Source of the DNA: Prevotella sp. khp7
Lineage (GTDB): Bacteria > Bacteroidota > Bacteroidia > Bacteroidales > Bacteroidaceae
Assembly: GCF_900109055.1 (NCBI RefSeq)
Contig: NZ_FOIV01000003.1
Coordinates: forward strand, 124,001-188,000
Reading direction: 5' to 3'
DNA: 64,000 bases
The notes below the pieces were generated by a model, which did no database searches, was not told the DNA's origin, and was given only the letters and a program-made list of their open reading frames with translations. The position numbers and the translations under genes were made by a program. Positions 49,945-59,032 of the stretch are shown in pieces (positions within the stretch are counted from its first letter, which is position 1; every line of letters begins with the position of its first letter).

Positions 49945-52900
49945 ATGAAAAAAAGCAGGTTTATGATGATGCTATTGGCACTGATGGTGTCGGTGGCTAT
50001 GCATGCCCAAGGTATCTTGGGAACTGTGACTGATGACCTCGGAGAGCCCGTTATTGGAGCTTCCGTTGTCGAGAAAGGTAATCCTCAGAATGGCTCCATC
50101 ACTGATATGGATGGTCATTTCACTTTGAAGGTGAACGAGGGTACACCTATTATTATTTCATATATTGGCTTTACCACTCTTGAGGTGAACGCCAAGAATA
50201 ACATGCGCATCACACTGAAGGAAGACGCCCAGACGCTGCAGGATGTTGTAGTGATCGGTTATGGTGTGCAGAAGAAGAGTGTGGTAACAGCCTCTATCGC
50301 CAAGGTAAGCGCTGAGGATCTGGAGGGAAAGACACGTCTGCGTGCCGACGATGCCCTGAAAGGACTGGCTGCTGGTGTAAACGTTACATCGTCATCAGGT
50401 CAGCCAGGTTCACAGTCGATGATCCGTGTGCGCGGTACAGGTACTATTAATGATACCAATCCGCTGTACATTATCGATGGTATGCCTGCCGATCAGTATG
50501 GTCTGGAGAGCGTTAACCCCAACGATATCGAGAGTATCGAGGTGTTGAAGGATGCTGCATCGGGTGCCATCTACGGTGCGCGTGCTGCCAATGGTGTTAT
50601 TCTGGTAACCACCAAGAAGGGTAAGATTGGAAAGACTCAGATTAACTATAACTTCAGCTATGGTTGGCAGAGTGCCTGGAAGCATCGCGATGTAACAAGT
50701 GCTACTGACTATGCCATCCTGCAGAACGAGAAATACGTGAATGGTGGACAAGCTCCCCTGTATGCTGATCCATATAACCTGACTGATGCTAATGGTCAGA
50801 AGATTACTGGTTTTGGTACCGACTGGCAGGAACTGCTGTTTAACGACAATGCTCCTGTAGTTCAGCACGACGTATCGGTAAGTGGTGCTACCGAGAAGGT
50901 AAACTATTATTTGTCAATGGGATATTACACTCAGGATGGTATTGTAGGCGGTAATTATGGCCGTTCAAACTACGATCGTCTGACTCTGCGTTCAAACAAC
51001 CAGTTCAATATCTTCGACGATTCAAAGGAACGTTCGTTCCTGAATAAACTCGATATCAGTGCCAACCTGTCATATATGCGCACGCATAGTACGGGTATCG
51101 ACACCAACTCTACATGGGGCTCGCCTCTGGGTTCTGCACTTTACCTGGCTCCCACACTGCCTGTTACACTGAAGGGCGACGTGGCTCAGGAGATGATAGA
51201 CCGTTATTCGGCCTATGACTTGTATCGTGATGCCCAAGGCAATCCTTACACTATTCCTAACTTTGTAGGTTCATATCAGGAGCAGAACAACCCCATCGCC
51301 ATGATGCAGGGCAACCCCAGCAAGGGCTGGAGTCACAAGTTCATGCCTAAGTTCTCAATCGACCTGCAGCTGTGGGACAACTTGAAGTACCATTTCACCT
51401 GGAGCGCTGAGCAGAGCTTCTGGGGCAGCGATGGTGCTACGATATCAAAGTACTACCTCTCAGGTAACAACAATGCCGACCACACCTCGGCTTCATCAGA
51501 GAAAGCCAACAGCACCCAATGGCAGGTTGAAAATACACTGACCTACGACAAGGAGTTTGGCAAACACTCTATTGGTGTAGTGCTGGGTCAGAGCGCTTTG
51601 AAGTACAAGGGTAGCTATGTAGGTGCTTCGCACTGGAACCTGATTAACGTAAACAAACCTTATGTTGACTACACAACAGGCGGCAGTATCGAGACGACTA
51701 CCGATGCCGATGGTAACATCACTGGCGTGAAGAGTCTGGTAAACGGTTGGGCTGGTCCGTATGTTGAGCACCATCTGGCTTCGCTCTTTGCCCGTCTGAG
51801 CTACAACTATGACGAGAAGTACATGTTCCAGGGCACTATCCGTCGTGACGGATCAAGCCGCTTCGGTTCTAATAATAAATATGGTGTGTTCCCCTCATTC
51901 TCTATCGGTTGGAATATTATGAACGAGGACTTCATGAAGAACACCAGCGACTGGCTGACTAACCTGAAGTTCCGTGCCAGCTGGGGTAAGAACGGTAATG
52001 AGAACATCGGTGATTTCCGTTATACCGTGCTGACCACTACCGGTGGTACAAGTAACTACTTCTTCGGACGTCAGGGGGTAATGAACTATGGTTCGAAGGC
52101 TAACGGATTGGCTAATGAGAACCTGAAGTGGGAGGAGAGTGAACAGACTGATCTGGGCCTCGACTTCGGATTCTGGAATAACAAGCTGACATTCACTATC
52201 GACTACTACATCAAGAAGACCAACGGAATGCTGATGACCATGCCTATCCCTTCTTATGTCGGCGAGACAAAGCCTATTGGTAACGTAGGTGATATGGAGA
52301 ACAGTGGTATCGAGTTCGAACTTGGCTACAAGTGGAACATCGGTGATGCACACTTCTCTGTAAAGGGTAATGCATCATATCTGAAAAACAAGTTGAAGAA
52401 CCTGGGTAACGATACTGGTTTCCTGAACTATGGTATCTCACAGTTCAGCGATGGTGGTACTCGTGCTGAGAACGGTCAGCCTTTCCCATACTTCTATGGA
52501 TATAAAACTGCTGGTGTCCTGCAGAATCAGGCCGAGGCCGATGCATACAATGCAAAGAACCATGCAACATCTAACCCTGGTGACTTGATCTTCGTCGACG
52601 TTAACGGCGACGGCCACATCACCAGTGACGACCGTACCAAGATCGGTAAGCCAACTCCCGACTGGACCTTCGGTCTTAATTTTAATGCAGACTGGAAGGG
52701 CTTCGACTTCAACCTGTTCTTCCAGGGGGTAAGTGGTGCCGACATCTTCGATGCTACATGGCGTCAGGATATCGCATCAGGTAACTATCCAACTTGGGTG
52801 TTGCAGCGCTGGACAGGCGAGGGTACATCAAACAAGATCCCTATGCTGAAGTTGGGCGACTCGAAGAACTGGGTTGTTAGTGACATCTATGTACAAGACG

Positions 52901-53136
52901 GCAGCTATCTGCGTCTGAAAAACATCTCACTGGGTTACACGCTGCCTCGCAACCTCACAAACAGGGTTAATATCGAGCGCTTCCGCGTTTACGTACGTGC
53001 TGAGAACCTGTTCACATGGACTAAATACTGGGGATTCGATCCTGAGATTGGTACCAGCAGCACTTCTATGGGTGTAGACTACGGAGTATATCCTCAGGCT
53101 CGCATCTTTACTGTAGGTTTCAACCTCTCACTGTAA
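49945..53136 (+). CDS. SusC/RagA family TonB-linked outer-membrane importer
   Basis: A 1063-residue outer-membrane transporter. Signal peptide about residues 1-22 ('MVSVAMHAQG'), a carboxypeptidase-regulatory-like domain (about 23-105, 'ILGTVTDDLGEPVIGASVVEKGN'), TonB box and plug 'LQDVVVIGYGVQKKSVVTASI', 'LKGLAAGVNVTSSSGQPGSQSMIRVRGTGTIN', 'PLYIIDGMP', then the barrel ending 'RIFTVGFNLSL'. With the SusD-like protein it imports oligosaccharides in a TonB-driven step. The enzymes downstream point to beta-glucan as the ligand. First gene of the PUL. Confidence 0.96.
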   Translation: MKKSRFMMMLLALMVSVAMHAQGILGTVTDDLGEPVIGASVVEKGNPQNGSITDMDGHFTLKVNEGTPIIISYIGFTTLEVNAKNNMRITLKEDAQTLQDVVVIGYGVQKKSVVTASIAKVSAEDLEGKTRLRADDALKGLAAGVNVTSSSGQPGSQSMIRVRGTGTINDTNPLYIIDGMPADQYGLESVNPNDIESIEVLKDAASGAIYGARAANGVILVTTKKGKIGKTQINYNFSYGWQSAWKHRDVTSATDYAILQNEKYVNGGQAPLYADPYNLTDANGQKITGFGTDWQELLFNDNAPVVQHDVSVSGATEKVNYYLSMGYYTQDGIVGGNYGRSNYDRLTLRSNNQFNIFDDSKERSFLNKLDISANLSYMRTHSTGIDTNSTWGSPLGSALYLAPTLPVTLKGDVAQEMIDRYSAYDLYRDAQGNPYTIPNFVGSYQEQNNPIAMMQGNPSKGWSHKFMPKFSIDLQLWDNLKYHFTWSAEQSFWGSDGATISKYYLSGNNNADHTSASSEKANSTQWQVENTLTYDKEFGKHSIGVVLGQSALKYKGSYVGASHWNLINVNKPYVDYTTGGSIETTTDADGNITGVKSLVNGWAGPYVEHHLASLFARLSYNYDEKYMFQGTIRRDGSSRFGSNNKYGVFPSFSIGWNIMNEDFMKNTSDWLTNLKFRASWGKNGNENIGDFRYTVLTTTGGTSNYFFGRQGVMNYGSKANGLANENLKWEESEQTDLGLDFGFWNNKLTFTIDYYIKKTNGMLMTMPIPSYVGETKPIGNVGDMENSGIEFELGYKWNIGDAHFSVKGNASYLKNKLKNLGNDTGFLNYGISQFSDGGTRAENGQPFPYFYGYKTAGVLQNQAEADAYNAKNHATSNPGDLIFVDVNGDGHITSDDRTKIGKPTPDWTFGLNFNADWKGFDFNLFFQGVSGADIFDATWRQDIASGNYPTWVLQRWTGEGTSNKIPMLKLGDSKNWVVSDIYVQDGSYLRLKNISLGYTLPRNLTNRVNIERFRVYVRAENLFTWTKYWGFDPEIGTSSTSMGVDYGVYPQARIFTVGFNLSL

Positions 53137-53174
53137 GTTTGGGAATAATGAATAATTAAAAGACAGATAAAATT

Positions 53175-54707
53175 ATGAATACAAAGATATATAGAATATT
53201 GTGCGCTGGAGTGGTTGCAGTATCGCTTTCTGCTTGTAGCGACGATTTCCTGGAAGTACAGAATCCTACTGGAGAACCTCTGGAGGAATATTATATGACT
53301 GATGAGCATTTGAACGAGGCATGTACCTCGGCCTATGCTCCACTGCACTGGCCCGACTGGGACGGAACAGCCTATAACGACCTGACTTGCGATGCCGAGA
53401 TTATGGGCGATGACTTTTGGGTAGGTGGTTCAAGTATCAGCGACAACCAGCACTGGCATAAGCTCTTCAACTTTGAGGGTGACGGCAATAACACATTGGG
53501 TACACTCTGGGGCGACTTCTATAGCGGCATCAAACGCTGTAACGATGTCATCAAATACTGCTCATGGGGCGGTGGTAACGAGAAGAACCGCACTTCATAT
53601 GAGATGCAGGCCCGACTGCTCCGCGTGTACTATTATAATATCTTGTGGCATTACTATGGTAATGTACCCTTCTATCTGGAGAACCTGAGCGAGCCTTATA
53701 CTGCTCCGCAGATGACTGCCGACGAAATCTACGCACAGTTGCTGCCAGAACTTGAGGAGATCATCAAATCGAACGTTCTGCCTATGCGTTGGGATGCTGC
53801 CAACGAAGGTCGCGTATCTCAGGCGATGGCCTACATGCTTTATGCCGAGATGGTGATGTATCAGAACGATTCTGCCCGCTATCCCACAGCTTTGGGTTAT
53901 ATGAAGCAGATTATCGGTGACTCTCAATACGCACTGAATCCTGATTTTAAGGATTTGTTCGACGAAAGTGGTGAGATGTGCTCAGAGAGCATCTTCGAGA
54001 TTACCTACGATGACGACAACGCACAGCGCGATTGGGGTACATCTATGCACGCTGGTGGTACCGTATTCCCAACACTCTGCTCACCTAACGGTTGGGCAGG
54101 TGGCGATGGATGGGACAGCGGCAACGACGGCTGGGGATTCCTGCCCATGCGACTTGAGGCTTACAACATGTATGCTGATAACGACAAGCGTCGCGATGTA
54201 ACCTGCTGGGATGTTCGTGGCTATACCTACACTGAGCGTTATCAGGATACGCACATCTGGCATGGTAAGTATCGTCCACAGAGCGCTAACAATCAGGATT
54301 GTCCTACCTCAAAGAATCTGAATTACAACAACAATAAACGCATCTATCGTTATGCGGAGACCCTGCTGAACGCTGCAGAACTGTTGCTGCAGACTGGTGG
54401 CAGTGCTGCTGAGGCTGCAGGTTATGTAAACGAGGTCCGCGCACGTGCCGGACTGGCCAATCTGGCTAGCGTATCTATCGACGACGTGTTGAATGAGCGC
54501 CACTTGGAGTTCTGTGGCGAAGGTAAGCGCTACTTCGACTTGGTACGTGCCGAGGGTATCAGCGGTGCTACCGAGAAGGCTACCGTAAAACTCGTACCCG
54601 ACAGTTATGGTTATCGCACTAACTCGTGGACACCCAATAAGAAGCATATTCCTCTCTCACAGAGCGAGCTTGATGCTGACCCCACACTTGTGCAGAATAA
54701 CTATTAA
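53175..54707 (+). CDS. SusD/RagB family nutrient-binding lipoprotein
   Basis: A 510-residue surface lipoprotein: signal peptide with lipobox 'SLSAC' (Cys21), followed by SDDF, an acidic surface-export-type tail. It has the SusD N-domain ('LEEYYMTDEHLNEACTSAYAPL'), TPR-like helices with 'RLLRVYYYNILWHYYGNVPFYL', and the C-terminal 'RYAETLLNAAELLLQTGGSAAEAAGYVNEVRARAG' and 'LNERHLEFCGEGKRYFDLVR' motifs. It caps the SusC channel and binds glycan. Confidence 0.95.
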   Translation: MNTKIYRILCAGVVAVSLSACSDDFLEVQNPTGEPLEEYYMTDEHLNEACTSAYAPLHWPDWDGTAYNDLTCDAEIMGDDFWVGGSSISDNQHWHKLFNFEGDGNNTLGTLWGDFYSGIKRCNDVIKYCSWGGGNEKNRTSYEMQARLLRVYYYNILWHYYGNVPFYLENLSEPYTAPQMTADEIYAQLLPELEEIIKSNVLPMRWDAANEGRVSQAMAYMLYAEMVMYQNDSARYPTALGYMKQIIGDSQYALNPDFKDLFDESGEMCSESIFEITYDDDNAQRDWGTSMHAGGTVFPTLCSPNGWAGGDGWDSGNDGWGFLPMRLEAYNMYADNDKRRDVTCWDVRGYTYTERYQDTHIWHGKYRPQSANNQDCPTSKNLNYNNNKRIYRYAETLLNAAELLLQTGGSAAEAAGYVNEVRARAGLANLASVSIDDVLNERHLEFCGEGKRYFDLVRAEGISGATEKATVKLVPDSYGYRTNSWTPNKKHIPLSQSELDADPTLVQNNY

Positions 54708-54741
54708 AAGTAAAAAGGTAAAATACTAAAAAGCAAAAGAT

Positions 54742-56658
54742 ATGAAAACGAATATATATAATAAGGTTAAAGGACTTGTAAAGGCTTCACCTTTTTACCT
54801 TTTACCTTTATTCACCGCCTGTTCGCCCGAGAGTTTCGATGGCGCAGACCCCAATGGTATTCCGTCAGTAAACGGTGTCGACTTTAATATCACCGTCGAT
54901 CAGGAGACCAACCAGATGATTGCTACTTATACCCCGCAGGCTGGTACTTATCCTGTGTGGATCCTTAATGGTAATAGCTATTCTACACTGCAGGAGGTTG
55001 GTTATCAGAATCCTGAAGCAGGCACTTATACCATCGATCTGAAGCTGGGTAACCGTAATGGTTTCAGCCAGGGCGTTGTCAGCAAGACCTTCACATTCAA
55101 TGATACAAAGGTCGACTATAGTGCCGATTTCCGTAAGATTACTGGTAAGGAGTGGCGCATCGCCAATAAGGAAGTGGCTCACATGGGTTGTGGTCCTGCT
55201 GGTACTGATGGTGCTGGCTGGTGGTCGGCACAGCCAGACGATAAAAAGGACTTCGGTGTCTACGATGACCGCATCACTTTTACTGCCGACACCCGAAAGG
55301 GGGGTACGTACACCTATAGCGCAGGTGAGGATGGTAAAACCTATGTGAATACAGGTACCACCAAATGGGGCTCAGAGGCTGCTGACTTCGATGCAACCAT
55401 TGGCGATCAGACATCTACTTGGAGCTTTGAAGTTTACGACTGGGAGGATGCTGATGGCAATATCACCAAGCAAACCTACATTCAGCTTGCTGACAACACC
55501 GCATTCCCCTATATCTCCAGCGATGCTCAGTATGAGAATCCAAAGTTCCGTATCGAGAGTCTGACCGCTAAGAAAATGGTGTTGGTCTACGATGCTCCCG
55601 ACCGATCTATTGCCTGGCGTTTCATTCTGATTAATGGTGAAAACGAATCAGAGAACGATAAGCCTAAAGATGTGATGGATTGGGACTACGCCTCTTCAGC
55701 CAACCTTTGGAAGGCTGTTGATGAAGGCACTGTTGCTAGTGAGATGGGGTACTATTTCGCCGACGACAGCTGGAGTCCGATTTCTTATGCAGAGGCAACT
55801 CACAAAGGCGATGCTTATGAGCTAACACTCCCTGAAGGTTTGGGCGGCAGCCAGTGGCAAGGGCAGTATCACATCGATACTAAACTCACGGCTTCGGCTT
55901 CAAAGACCTATAACTTCTATCTCGTGATGGAGTCTGATCAGGATCTGCCTGGTGTTACTTTCAAACTTACCGATGCTGGCGACAGCAACTTCTTTATCGA
56001 GGAGCGTAACGACGTGGAGGGTGGCACACCGTTCATCCTGAAGCGTGAGGGCCTCACTCTGAAGGAAGGTGCTGATGCTTCCGCCATCCGTTTGTTCTTT
56101 GACTTCGGAGGTTCTCCTGCAGGTGCACATATTAAGATTAGTAATATCTACTTTGAGGAGGCTGTCAGCATGAACTACGATGATGCCGACAACCTGTGGA
56201 AGAGTGTCGACGAGGGTTCGGTTAAAAGCAAGTTCGGCTATTGGTTTGCCGATGACAGTTGGACACAGATCCCCAACGATGAGTGTAAGCATATCGGTGA
56301 TACCTACGAGATTAAACTTCCCGAGGGTATTGGCAGTAGTCAGTGGCAGGGTCAGTTCCATATCGATACAGAACTTACGGCAAGTGCTGCGAAACAGTAC
56401 AACTTCAAGATGGTTGTTGAGGCCGACAACGATTGCCCAGGTGTAACCATCAAGCTCACCGACGCAGGTGATACGAACTTCTTCTGTGAGGGACGTCACG
56501 ACATCAAGGCCGACGAGCCTTTCACCTTCACCCTGAAGAATGCAACGCTGAAAGAAGGTGCCGATGCGTCAGCCATCCGTCTGTTCTTCGACTTTGGAGG
56601 CTCACCTGCAGGAACCAATGTCAAGATCAGTAAAATCATCTTTAAAGAAGCAAAGTAA
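54742..56658 (+). CDS. SusE-like surface lipoprotein with two tandem carbohydrate-binding-like modules
   Basis: 638 residues. Signal peptide with lipobox 'LFTAC'; its core is encoded by a CCTTTTTACC repeat. After the anchor come a PKD-like domain (about 35-115), a beta-rich module (about 118-300, 'RKITGKEWRIANKEVAHMGCGPAG'), and two closely similar copies of a CBM4/9-like module (about 315-475 and 478-638). The copies share 'YYFADDSW / YWFADDSW', 'GSQWQGQYHIDT / SSQWQGQFHIDT' and 'LKEGADASAIRLFFDFGGSPAG'. Such proteins bind glycan at the surface. The high similarity suggests a recent internal duplication. Confidence 0.88.
   Translation: MKTNIYNKVKGLVKASPFYLLPLFTACSPESFDGADPNGIPSVNGVDFNITVDQETNQMIATYTPQAGTYPVWILNGNSYSTLQEVGYQNPEAGTYTIDLKLGNRNGFSQGVVSKTFTFNDTKVDYSADFRKITGKEWRIANKEVAHMGCGPAGTDGAGWWSAQPDDKKDFGVYDDRITFTADTRKGGTYTYSAGEDGKTYVNTGTTKWGSEAADFDATIGDQTSTWSFEVYDWEDADGNITKQTYIQLADNTAFPYISSDAQYENPKFRIESLTAKKMVLVYDAPDRSIAWRFILINGENESENDKPKDVMDWDYASSANLWKAVDEGTVASEMGYYFADDSWSPISYAEATHKGDAYELTLPEGLGGSQWQGQYHIDTKLTASASKTYNFYLVMESDQDLPGVTFKLTDAGDSNFFIEERNDVEGGTPFILKREGLTLKEGADASAIRLFFDFGGSPAGAHIKISNIYFEEAVSMNYDDADNLWKSVDEGSVKSKFGYWFADDSWTQIPNDECKHIGDTYEIKLPEGIGSSQWQGQFHIDTELTASAAKQYNFKMVVEADNDCPGVTIKLTDAGDTNFFCEGRHDIKADEPFTFTLKNATLKEGADASAIRLFFDFGGSPAGTNVKISKIIFKEAK
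54778..54812 (+). repeat. CCTTTTTACC repeat inside a signal-peptide coding region
   Basis: GTAAAGG...CCTTTTTACC-type sequence that matches the one at 59081-59121 and encodes the hydrophobic core of this lipoprotein's signal peptide. Confidence 0.55.
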
Positions 56659-56670
56659 AGAAGTGATAAA

Positions 56671-57765
56671 GTGAGAAAATTCATGCTGAGTTATTTAATG
56701 ATCTCTCTTGCTGCAGTCCTGATGGGCTGCAGCGGGGGAGACGATACCCCCGACCCCGTAGTGCCTGTTATCACCACCTCAGTGGAGACCGTCAATGCTC
56801 CAGCCGTTGGAGGTGTCTACGATATTACCGTCACTACGACTGGTCAGGAGTGGGGGGCGTATGCCGAAGGGGATTTTGTGAAGGCTAACGTCCGGTATTC
56901 GTCTAATTCGGTGGTCGTTACCATCGATAGTAATCCTAATACCACAGAACGCACAGGTCGTGTTATCATCATGTCGGGCACAGCCCGCAAGACAGTCAGT
57001 ATCACCCAGGCTGCTGCCGAGAAACCAGCCTATAATGCTCCAGACGGCTATACTCTGGTGTGGCAGGATGAGTTTGAGTCGGGTTCGGAGCTGAATGCAG
57101 CAGACTGGACCCACGAGGTGAAGAACTCTGGCTGGGTGAATCACGAGTTACAGAACTACGTGAATCATAAGACACCTGATGGCGCACTTGTTACTCAGGT
57201 GAAAAACGGTACCCTGCGTATCACGGCTTTGAAAGAAAATGGAAAGATATATTCTGGTCGTGTGTATGCCAAGGTAAAGCAGGGTTGGACCTACGGCTAT
57301 ATTGAAGCCAGCATCAAACTGCCAAAGGGTAAGGGAACATGGCCTGCCTTTTGGATGATGCCCGTCAACTTCAAGTCATGGCCAGCAGATGGCGAGATTG
57401 ATATCATGGAAGAGGTCGGTTATCATCCAGACTACGTATCGTCGAGTCTCCACGCAAACGCTCACGTTCACTCGAACAACACCCAGGTGACCCACGAGAT
57501 GAAGTGCCCAGGTGCTGAGGGCGAGTTTCACACCTATGCCATACTCTGGACAGCTAAGAATATCACCACTTATGTGGATGGAAATGTGCAGCTGAACTAC
57601 GACAACCGTGGATTTGGCCGTGACGATTGGCCCTACGATGATCCATTCTATGTCATTTTCAACCTCGCGTGGGGTGGTGACTGGGGTGGTGCCCAAGGCG
57701 TCGACGAGAGTGCACTGCCTGCCACCATGGAGGTAGACTACATCCGCGTGTTCCAGAAGAAATAA
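56671..57765 (+). CDS. GH16 beta-glucanase lipoprotein with BACON-like domain
   Basis: 364 residues, start GTG 56671. Lipobox 'VLMGC' with Cys20, then a Gly/Asp/Pro linker. Residues about 35-115 resemble a BACON domain ('APAVGGVYDITVTTTGQEW', 'RTGRVIIMSGTARKTVSITQAA'). The GH16 domain (about 125-364) has 'WPAFWMMPVNFKSWPADGEIDIMEEVG' over the active site, with Glu242, Asp244 and Glu247 as nucleophile, helper and acid/base. GH16 enzymes of this type cut beta-1,3- or mixed-linkage beta-1,3/1,4-glucan. The enzyme is expected on the cell surface. Confidence 0.93.
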   Translation: MRKFMLSYLMISLAAVLMGCSGGDDTPDPVVPVITTSVETVNAPAVGGVYDITVTTTGQEWGAYAEGDFVKANVRYSSNSVVVTIDSNPNTTERTGRVIIMSGTARKTVSITQAAAEKPAYNAPDGYTLVWQDEFESGSELNAADWTHEVKNSGWVNHELQNYVNHKTPDGALVTQVKNGTLRITALKENGKIYSGRVYAKVKQGWTYGYIEASIKLPKGKGTWPAFWMMPVNFKSWPADGEIDIMEEVGYHPDYVSSSLHANAHVHSNNTQVTHEMKCPGAEGEFHTYAILWTAKNITTYVDGNVQLNYDNRGFGRDDWPYDDPFYVIFNLAWGGDWGGAQGVDESALPATMEVDYIRVFQKK

Positions 57766-57771
57766 TCATAT

Positions 57772-59019
57772 ATGAAGAAATATTTCCTATACCTTGTCGT
57801 GCTTTTATTAGCTGCCTGCACCGCAGGCGGCGGGCATAAGGGAACTGCTGGTTTTGTAACCATTCAAGGCCATGACCTGATTAAACCCAATGGCGAAAAA
57901 TTGTTCATTCAGGGTACAAATCTGGGCAATTGGTTGAACCCAGAGGGTTATATGTTCGGATTTGGACGAACCAATTCGGCATGGATGATCGACCTTCTGT
58001 TTAAGGAGGCCGTTGGTCCTGACTTCACAGCCGAATTCTGGCAGCAGTTCAAGGATAACTACGTTACTCGTGCCGACATCGACTTTATTGCCAGTCAGGG
58101 TGCCAATACCATCCGACTGCCGTTCAACTACAAGCTTTTCACCGACGAAGACTATATGGGACAAACTGGTCAGAAAGACGGCTATGAACGCATCGATTCT
58201 GTCGTGAGCTGGTGCAAGGCTAACGGTCTGTATCTCATTCTTGATATGCACGACTGTCCAGGTGGACAGACAGGCGATAATATTGACGATGGTTATGGCT
58301 ATCCTTGGATATATGAAAGTGAACCGTCACAGCAACTTTTCTGTCAGATATGGCAGAAGATAGCCTGCCGTTATAAGAACGAGACCACCATCCTTGGTTA
58401 TGAATTGATGAACGAACCTATTGCTCACTATTTCGAGAACAAAGATACGCTCTATCACCTTCTCCACCCCCTTTATAAACGCTGTGTTGAGGCCATCCGT
58501 ACGGTCGACGAGAATCATATCATCCTATTGGGTGGTGCCCATTGGAACAGCTTCTTCTGGATGCTCAACGATACCAGCTATGACGACAAACTGATGTATA
58601 CCTGTCATCGCTATGGCGGTCCGGCAACCAAAGAGGCTATCAACCACTACATCAATTTCCGCGACTCAGTCAATCGCCCGATGTATATGGGTGAGTTTGG
58701 CCATAACACCATGGAGTGGCAGAGCGACTTCGTCAAAGTGCTGAAAGAGGCGAATATCGGCTACACATTCTGGCCTTATAAAAAGGTAGACAACTCGTGT
58801 ATGATGGGTATCCAGCGCCCTGAGGGTTGGGATAGTATCGTTGTGAAATACGCTGAGACATCGCGTAATACCTATCAGGAGTGGCGCGAGGCGCGTCCCA
58901 ACCAAGCCCAGTTCCGTCAGTTGCTGAAGCAGTTTGCCGAGAATTGCCGTTTGGAGAACTGCAAGTCGCAAACGGAATACATCCAGAGCATGGGCATGAA
59001 GGAAAAAGAAAATAAGTAA
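57772..59019 (+). CDS. GH5 family glucanase lipoprotein
   Basis: A 415-residue lipoprotein ('VVLLLAACTAGGG', Cys16 as anchor). The (beta/alpha)8 barrel has 'IQGTNLGNWLNPEGYMFG' at the start, 'NTIRLPFNYKLF', 'LYLILDMHDCPGGQTGDN', 'LGYELMNEP' with acid/base Glu215, and 'RPMYMGEFGHN' with nucleophile Glu308. The pattern is that of GH5 endo- or exo-glucanases. Together with GH16 and GH3 it suggests beta-glucan breakdown; the exact linkage cannot be read. Confidence 0.92.
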   Translation: MKKYFLYLVVLLLAACTAGGGHKGTAGFVTIQGHDLIKPNGEKLFIQGTNLGNWLNPEGYMFGFGRTNSAWMIDLLFKEAVGPDFTAEFWQQFKDNYVTRADIDFIASQGANTIRLPFNYKLFTDEDYMGQTGQKDGYERIDSVVSWCKANGLYLILDMHDCPGGQTGDNIDDGYGYPWIYESEPSQQLFCQIWQKIACRYKNETTILGYELMNEPIAHYFENKDTLYHLLHPLYKRCVEAIRTVDENHIILLGGAHWNSFFWMLNDTSYDDKLMYTCHRYGGPATKEAINHYINFRDSVNRPMYMGEFGHNTMEWQSDFVKVLKEANIGYTFWPYKKVDNSCMMGIQRPEGWDSIVVKYAETSRNTYQEWREARPNQAQFRQLLKQFAENCRLENCKSQTEYIQSMGMKEKENK

Positions 59020-59032
59020 AAAAGCAAAAGAA

